Assembly (NCBI RefSeq): GCF_032118995.1
Contig: NC_092650.1
Location: forward strand, 18,347,501 to 18,411,500
Length of the DNA stretch: 64,000 bases
DNA from: Asterias amurensis
Taxonomy: Eukaryota; Echinodermata; Asteroidea; Forcipulatida; Asteriidae
Direction: 5' to 3'
A model generated the notes under the pieces. That model had not been told where the DNA came from. It saw only the letters and a list, made by a program, of their open reading frames with translations, and searched no databases. Below are positions 59,556 to 64,000 of the stretch, one piece after another. How positions within the stretch are numbered: the first letter of the stretch is position 1; each line of letters starts with the position of its first letter. The position numbers and the translations under genes were made by a program.

Positions 59556-60211
59556 ATCGGGATCTGGTAAGTTTTTGTCCATTTTTCTTCGAAATATATT
59601 CTAATTGGTGTTTTGAGTATTATGGCAGGCTGCATTAGACATTGCGGATTAAGTTCGTACCCTCAGAATTTGTTTCATGTTTTTTGAAAGTGGTAAAAAT
59701 GGGGCAAATCTGGTGACTAGCTGTCGAAATTGTACGTGTTGGACCAGATCAACCGTTTTCGATCAAAAGAATCTCGTAACCCTCCGGCCTGGCAGCCATC
59801 GGGAGGAGGGTTACGTTCCGGCCTGGCGGCCGTCGGGAGGAGGGTTACGTTATCGCAACTAGGTACTACATATAACACCCCTTACCGATATTCAGCCTTT
59901 TCATTCAAGGTTTAGAGCGCGTCACATTATAGTTCTTAGTTCTGCTAGACGACGGCCGTGTGATTAGTACATCAGTTTGTGGTGCGCTAGTCCGAAAGAC
60001 TAGCACACGGCGTGCAGTACCCAGACGTCCGTTGCGTGTACGAGGATGATAAATTAATAGTCTTCAACCATTTCGGATTACATGACACCACATGCAGAGC
60101 ACAGTAAAAGTTTTTGCAATCTATCGCGTCGTCCGTGGATTGTAGCATTCAGGTCTGTTAAATCTGTACAGTATAAAAGAAATGTTTGGGGTGTTATAAA
60201 ACAAATATTGG

Positions 60212-60290
60212 CAGGGTTCGAAATTAGCGGTCGCCAAATGCGAGTGAAAATAGCGGCGGGTGAGTGAAAACCCTTTCTCACCAGCCCGCC
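60212..60290 (+). mobile_element. Possible hAT-like MITE end
   Basis: CAGGGTTCGAAATTAGCGG near 60,213 resembles the left terminus of the hAT-like element at 17,745. A matching right end was not found, although a related GCGGGCTAGTG block occurs near 61,033. Confidence 0.35.
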
Positions 60291-61095
60291 GGGCGAGTCA
60301 AATAATTATTATTCCTTGTCACATTTAAAAGAGGGTTCAGTGGCAAAATCCCCCAGAAAACTTTTACTAAAGCTTTTAAAATAGTAAGTACGACAATTCT
60401 AGATACTTGCTAGATTTAAATTGGCCGTGATCGGGACCTGAATTGCTGTCGTTCGTTTCAGAAAACACGTACAATCAATTGAAAACAAGCTGCACAAACC
60501 AGTACATGAGTATCCTCACACCACAGTACACGATCGCCCACTGGCCCGTGCAGTGTATGTACATGTATATATACATTTGTACAGCACATACACACTCCGC
60601 ACGCTGTGATTGGCCGTTGATGGCTGATAACAAATCCATGGTCATGATCTTCTTGACTAGACTTCAATCAGTACACGTTCACGAACGGAGAAACGAATTG
60701 CCGCACGATGTGGAGAATGATTGCAGACTGTGCACAATGTACAGCCTTAGAGGAATTATAATAACATGGACAACTTTTGCCAACAGAGGGCCTTGCGTGG
60801 CAAAGTTTATTGAATTATTTCGCGATGTGCGTTGTTGACTGATCGATGAGTTCAAAACATGTTCAAATCAACCAACTCCCCAACCACGAAGTCATCAAAG
60901 TTGTTGTTGATGGAAAAGGGGTCATTTAAGGTAAAAATTAAGATATAACATCCTCCAAAAACGCTAAGGGCTTCACTTTCGTTTTGTTTTGGGTTTTTTT
61001 TTCGTTTTGAAATATTTGTGTATAAATACATGCGGGCTAGTGAAAAAAACTTGCGGGCGAACGAGAATTTTGGTTGACTCTTCATGTTCCTTTAA

Positions 61096-61440
61096 CCGAA
61101 AGTGTATAATGTTATAAAATGCATATGGTTAGAAAGATGTTTTAAAAGTAGAATATAATGATCCACACGAGTATCACTCAAAACTGTACGGTTTTCTTTT
61201 TTACGTCGCGAACTAACATGGTCGGTCATTTATGGGAGTCAAAATTTTGACTCCCATAAATGGCCGACCGTGTTATTGAACGAGGTAAAAAGAAAACCAC
61301 GCAATTTCGAGGCATATTTGTGTAGATCATTGTGTTCTACTTTTACAACATCTTTCTAACCATATGCATTTTATAACAAACGGTTACAAAATGCTTTTCA
61401 AAGACCAACTCGACCGATCCAAGGCAACGTGTTCCTTTAA
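61096..61440. mobile_element. TTAA MITE family C, chimeric copy C4
   Basis: The right terminus is normal (TTAA at 61,437). The first ~50 bp of the left arm is missing, and in its place stands CCGAAAGTGTATAATG, the tip of a family B element. Confidence 0.85.
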
Positions 61441-61897
61441 TATTTACAGATCACACTGACCACAAGTGGCTTGTAATGTGTCCCTAACTATACATGTAGC
61501 AACTGCATTCCTGCAAATGACTGCAAGATTTGTAGGGGCCTACACTCACCGATAGAGGTCACATGGAAAGTCTTGTCCAGAGTTGACATTTTCCAATGTT
61601 CTCCATATTGATGTTTTTGTTTTGAAATTGTCCAAAAAAAAATCTTGTTTTTAGGCCTTTTATTTTTTACTAAAAACTTTACAATTATCAACAATACTAA
61701 AAATGTACATGTACCTTCATCTGATCATGAGCGTTACGTGATGACCACAAACAGGGGATTTGAATTCTCTCCATAAAGGGTTAAATAGCATTTACATTGA
61801 GTGGAAAAAACAAGCCTTTGCTCAAGTCAATATCGCTATACAGCCTAACATCTTTCCTTAGTACACATGTAGGCCTATTTCTGTTTGAAAGTCCTTT

Positions 61898-62227
61898 TTA
61901 AAGCCATTGGACACTTGTGGTAAACAGTATTGTCCAAAGGCCCACACTTTGTGTATCACAACTATATATAAAATAATAAACCTGTGAAAATTTAGGTTCA
62001 ATCGGTCATCGGAGTCGGGAGAAAATAATGGGAAAACCCACGTTTCGTCGTGTCATGACATGTGTTTAAAATAAATCCGTAAACCTCGCTATCGAGAATT
62101 GATATTGTTTTAATGTTTACTCAAAAAGTAAAGCATTTCGTGGAATAATATTTCAAGAGAAGTATTTCACCATTACCTTCTGTAAACCCTGTAAACTATT
62201 TGTAAATTTTTATATGTGAATTTTAAA
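61898..62227 (-). mobile_element. TTAA MITE family B, truncated copy B5
   Basis: The left end begins TTAAAGCCATTGGACACTTG. The other terminus, expected to read GGGTCCAATGGCTTTAA, is missing and is replaced by half of a family C element from about 62,228. Confidence 0.85.
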
Positions 62228-62426
62228 AAAAATTTTGACTCCCATAAAAGCCGACCGTGTTAGTCGATGAGGTAAAAGGAAAACCACGCAATTTCGAGGC
62301 ATGTTTGTGTGGATCATTATATTCTACTTTTAAAACATCTTTCCAATCGTACGCATTTTATAACAAACGGTTACAAACGCTTTTCAAAGACCAACTCGTC
62401 CGATCCAAGGCAATGTGTTCCTTTAA
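62228..62426. mobile_element. TTAA MITE family C, half copy C5 fused to B5
   Basis: The right arm only, from the palindrome centre (TTTTGACTCCCATAAAAG) to the terminus with TTAA at 62,423. Confidence 0.85.
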
Positions 62427-62716
62427 GTACAGCAAAAATTCAACATTTGTTGTATGAAGGCCATTGCCTCTGTTGCAGTGGTTGTTAGTTGTGGTGACCC
62501 TTCAAAAGTTCCCCACGCAACATGTTGTGTCTTGCCCTCGCCTTGATGATATTCCAGGCCTGATTCTTTAAGTACTTTTTTGGGAAGGAAGGGTGTTTAG
62601 GTCCAAGGGCCCTACATGTAAGTGATAGATTTGTGAAGCGGTTCACGTGTCCATAGGTCTAGTGCATTATAGCATGGACAGCATGCCAGAACATACAGTC
62701 TAATAGATTTTAAATT

Positions 62717-62930
62717 TGCATCGGGGATAAAGAATATTAATTTTGGTTTTTACCCATACACCGATGTGTGTTAGCACTGTATACTCAGTACTTTCCCGAG
62801 TCCTGTGAAAAAATATCACAGGCATGTTACTTGGGTGGGATTCGAACCCACGACCCTTGCAATTCTAGAGCAGTGTCTTAACAACTAGACTACCGAGGTT
62901 GCCCGGCAGCTAGAGGCAGTTCAAACATAC
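62717..62930 (-). mobile_element. tRNA-derived SINE K, copy 2 (intact)
   Basis: Read on the minus strand: GGCAACCTCGGTAGTCTAGT, box B GGGTTCGAATCCCACCC, then a body with ACACATCGGTGTATGGGTAA and the end ATTCTTTATCCCCGATGCAA. It shows the site that MITE D interrupted in copy 1. Confidence 0.8.
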
Positions 62931-63901
62931 AGGTCTGTTTTGTAATGCAAGACAGGCGACAGCTGAGTACGTAACAATATTTTGAAATGTGTGGGGTTGA
63001 CTCAGTGGCTGGATATTATGCCTGTTGCTATTGTCTGCAAACTTGATTTGTATCAACACCCATTCAACCACGACCTTGGTAGATGATGACAAATACCCTG
63101 TGACATAGATAAAACTCGGTACACAATGGGTCAGAAATAAATCATGGTTGCCCAGAGTTTTATTATCGTCCCAAAAGTATTTTGTGAAAAATAATTGGCT
63201 ACTACTAGATGACTGTGGTTAATGTACTGTACACAATGGAAACGTGTCTTATTTAACAAGCATACATGACGCACATATTGACTGAAATTGTGTGTGATAG
63301 TGCAGATTCATACCTCCTTGTGTGCATCATACAGTTAACTTTGGGTCAGTGATTGCATTGTATTCATGCATTGCAGTCAGCCATTTGCATTGAGTTTTGA
63401 ATTGGGGACAGCAGTGAATAGAAGCATTCTCTGTACTGTCACTGTGTAATGACACTTTCATTAAAACAGTATACATTTAATATACAATACAAACTGAAGT
63501 ATAAAGTCAAGGCTCTACATGTACCTAACATGTGTACATCATGACGAATCTGTTCAAGTAGCGAATATGGGTTTCCTTAATATGCAGCCATTTGCATTTT
63601 GCACAATTTGCAGTTGACATTAATGTGGTGACCATAACATGATCACAGTGTGAGAGTCAGTTCACTTTCTTAATGTAGTACGTACATTGTATAAATGGAG
63701 CACATGGTTCTTTGAAATTTTGTGCTTATGGGCTCTTGTCATGGGCTTGCCGCTTTGCATATAGTAGTGTAGAATTCTATGGTAATCAGTGCCATTAAAC
63801 TGTTCAAAGTCATATTTTGTAGTTGATGATGTACAATTTACTATGTTGCTTGATTCATTTCCTCAAATTCAAGTGGTGTTAGACTGTATGCTCACAATGT
63901 T

Positions 63902-64000
63902 TTAAAAGCACTGGACACTATTGGTAGTCATTCAAAATAATTTTTAGCATAAAATTAAAGGCTTGCTCGGTAACGAGCATTGGAGAGCTGTTCATATAAA
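63902..64000 (+). mobile_element. TTAA MITE family A, copy A12, cut by window edge
   Basis: TTAAAAGCACTGGACACTAT and the start of the family A interior; it runs off the right edge. Confidence 0.8.

Larger units (their letters stand above)
58408..59861. mobile_element. Inverted-repeat element R (1.45 kb) with 11-bp target duplication
   Basis: Ends GTTGCGATAACGTAACCCTC and GAGGGTTACGTTATCGCAAC are exact inverted repeats. GGTACTACATA stands directly outside on the left (58,397-58,407) and, one or two bases out, on the right (59,862-59,872). Long inner arms at about 59,176-59,395 and 59,555-59,785 are also inverted copies. A 9-11-bp duplication and long inverted repeats fit Mutator-like elements, but no transposase is present. 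Confidence 0.85.
59873..64000. other. Right-hand flank, no gene recognised
   Basis: It contains the possible hAT end, C4, B5/C5, SINE K copy 2 and A12. Stretches 59,873-60,210, 60,300-61,080, 61,441-61,895, 62,430-62,716 and 62,935-63,900 have no recognised feature. Confidence 0.5.

Noticed and set aside
62257..62457. Recurring peptide VDEVKGKPRNFEACLCGS
   Set aside because: It is the translation of the arm of palindromic MITE family C, found at 10.3, 55.6 and 62.3 kb.

Overview
The window looks like animal (metazoan) nuclear DNA. It is AT-rich, has spliced genes with long introns, and is packed with small transposons and SINEs. The best clue to the source is a homeobox gene whose homeodomain carries the R-P-Y-[ST]-K signature of the posterior (AbdB/Hox9-13) class in a divergent form. 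An echinoderm, perhaps a sea star, fits this and the fold-back and palindromic repeats, but that assignment is inference.

Genes. Two protein-coding genes are supported, arranged head to head. On the minus strand, exon 1 (27,057-27,362) and exon 2 (1,958-2,152) encode the N-terminal half of a MARVEL-domain (CMTM-like) membrane protein. The two exons are separated by a 24.9-kb intron and join in frame; later exons must lie beyond the left edge. On the plus strand, exons at 30,202-30,625, 39,849-40,006 and 40,579-40,707 form a complete 236-residue posterior-Hox-like homeobox protein, with an intron between homeodomain residues 44 and 45. About 2.8 kb of relatively CpG-rich DNA between the two start codons is the likely promoter region of both.

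Repeats. Most of the rest is transposon-derived. At least five palindromic MITE families flanked by TTAA (called A, B, C, G and M here) make up about 20 insertions. Family A alone has 13 copies. Other inverted-repeat elements (D, E, F, H, N and others), tRNA-derived SINEs (two of them interrupted by MITEs), LINE 3' tails and three short tandem duplications fill the introns and flanks.

From 48.3 to 52.4 kb lies a fold-back element of about 4.1 kb. Its arms are tandem ~175-bp repeats in opposite orientation, and its centre holds the decayed C-terminal half of a LINE reverse transcriptase plus an unidentified inverted duplicate. From 54.7 to 57.6 kb are broken pieces of a Penelope-like retroelement (GIY-YIG endonuclease and 3' tail), split by nested MITEs. 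Its tail copies carry a stem-loop nearly identical to the histone mRNA 3' stem-loop, with compensatory base changes between copies. From 58.4 to 59.9 kb is a nested pair of inverted-repeat elements with clear 11-bp and 9-bp target duplications.

No rRNA, CRISPR array or convincing functional tRNA was seen. The right-hand 4 kb (59.9-64 kb) holds only repeats and unassigned sequence.
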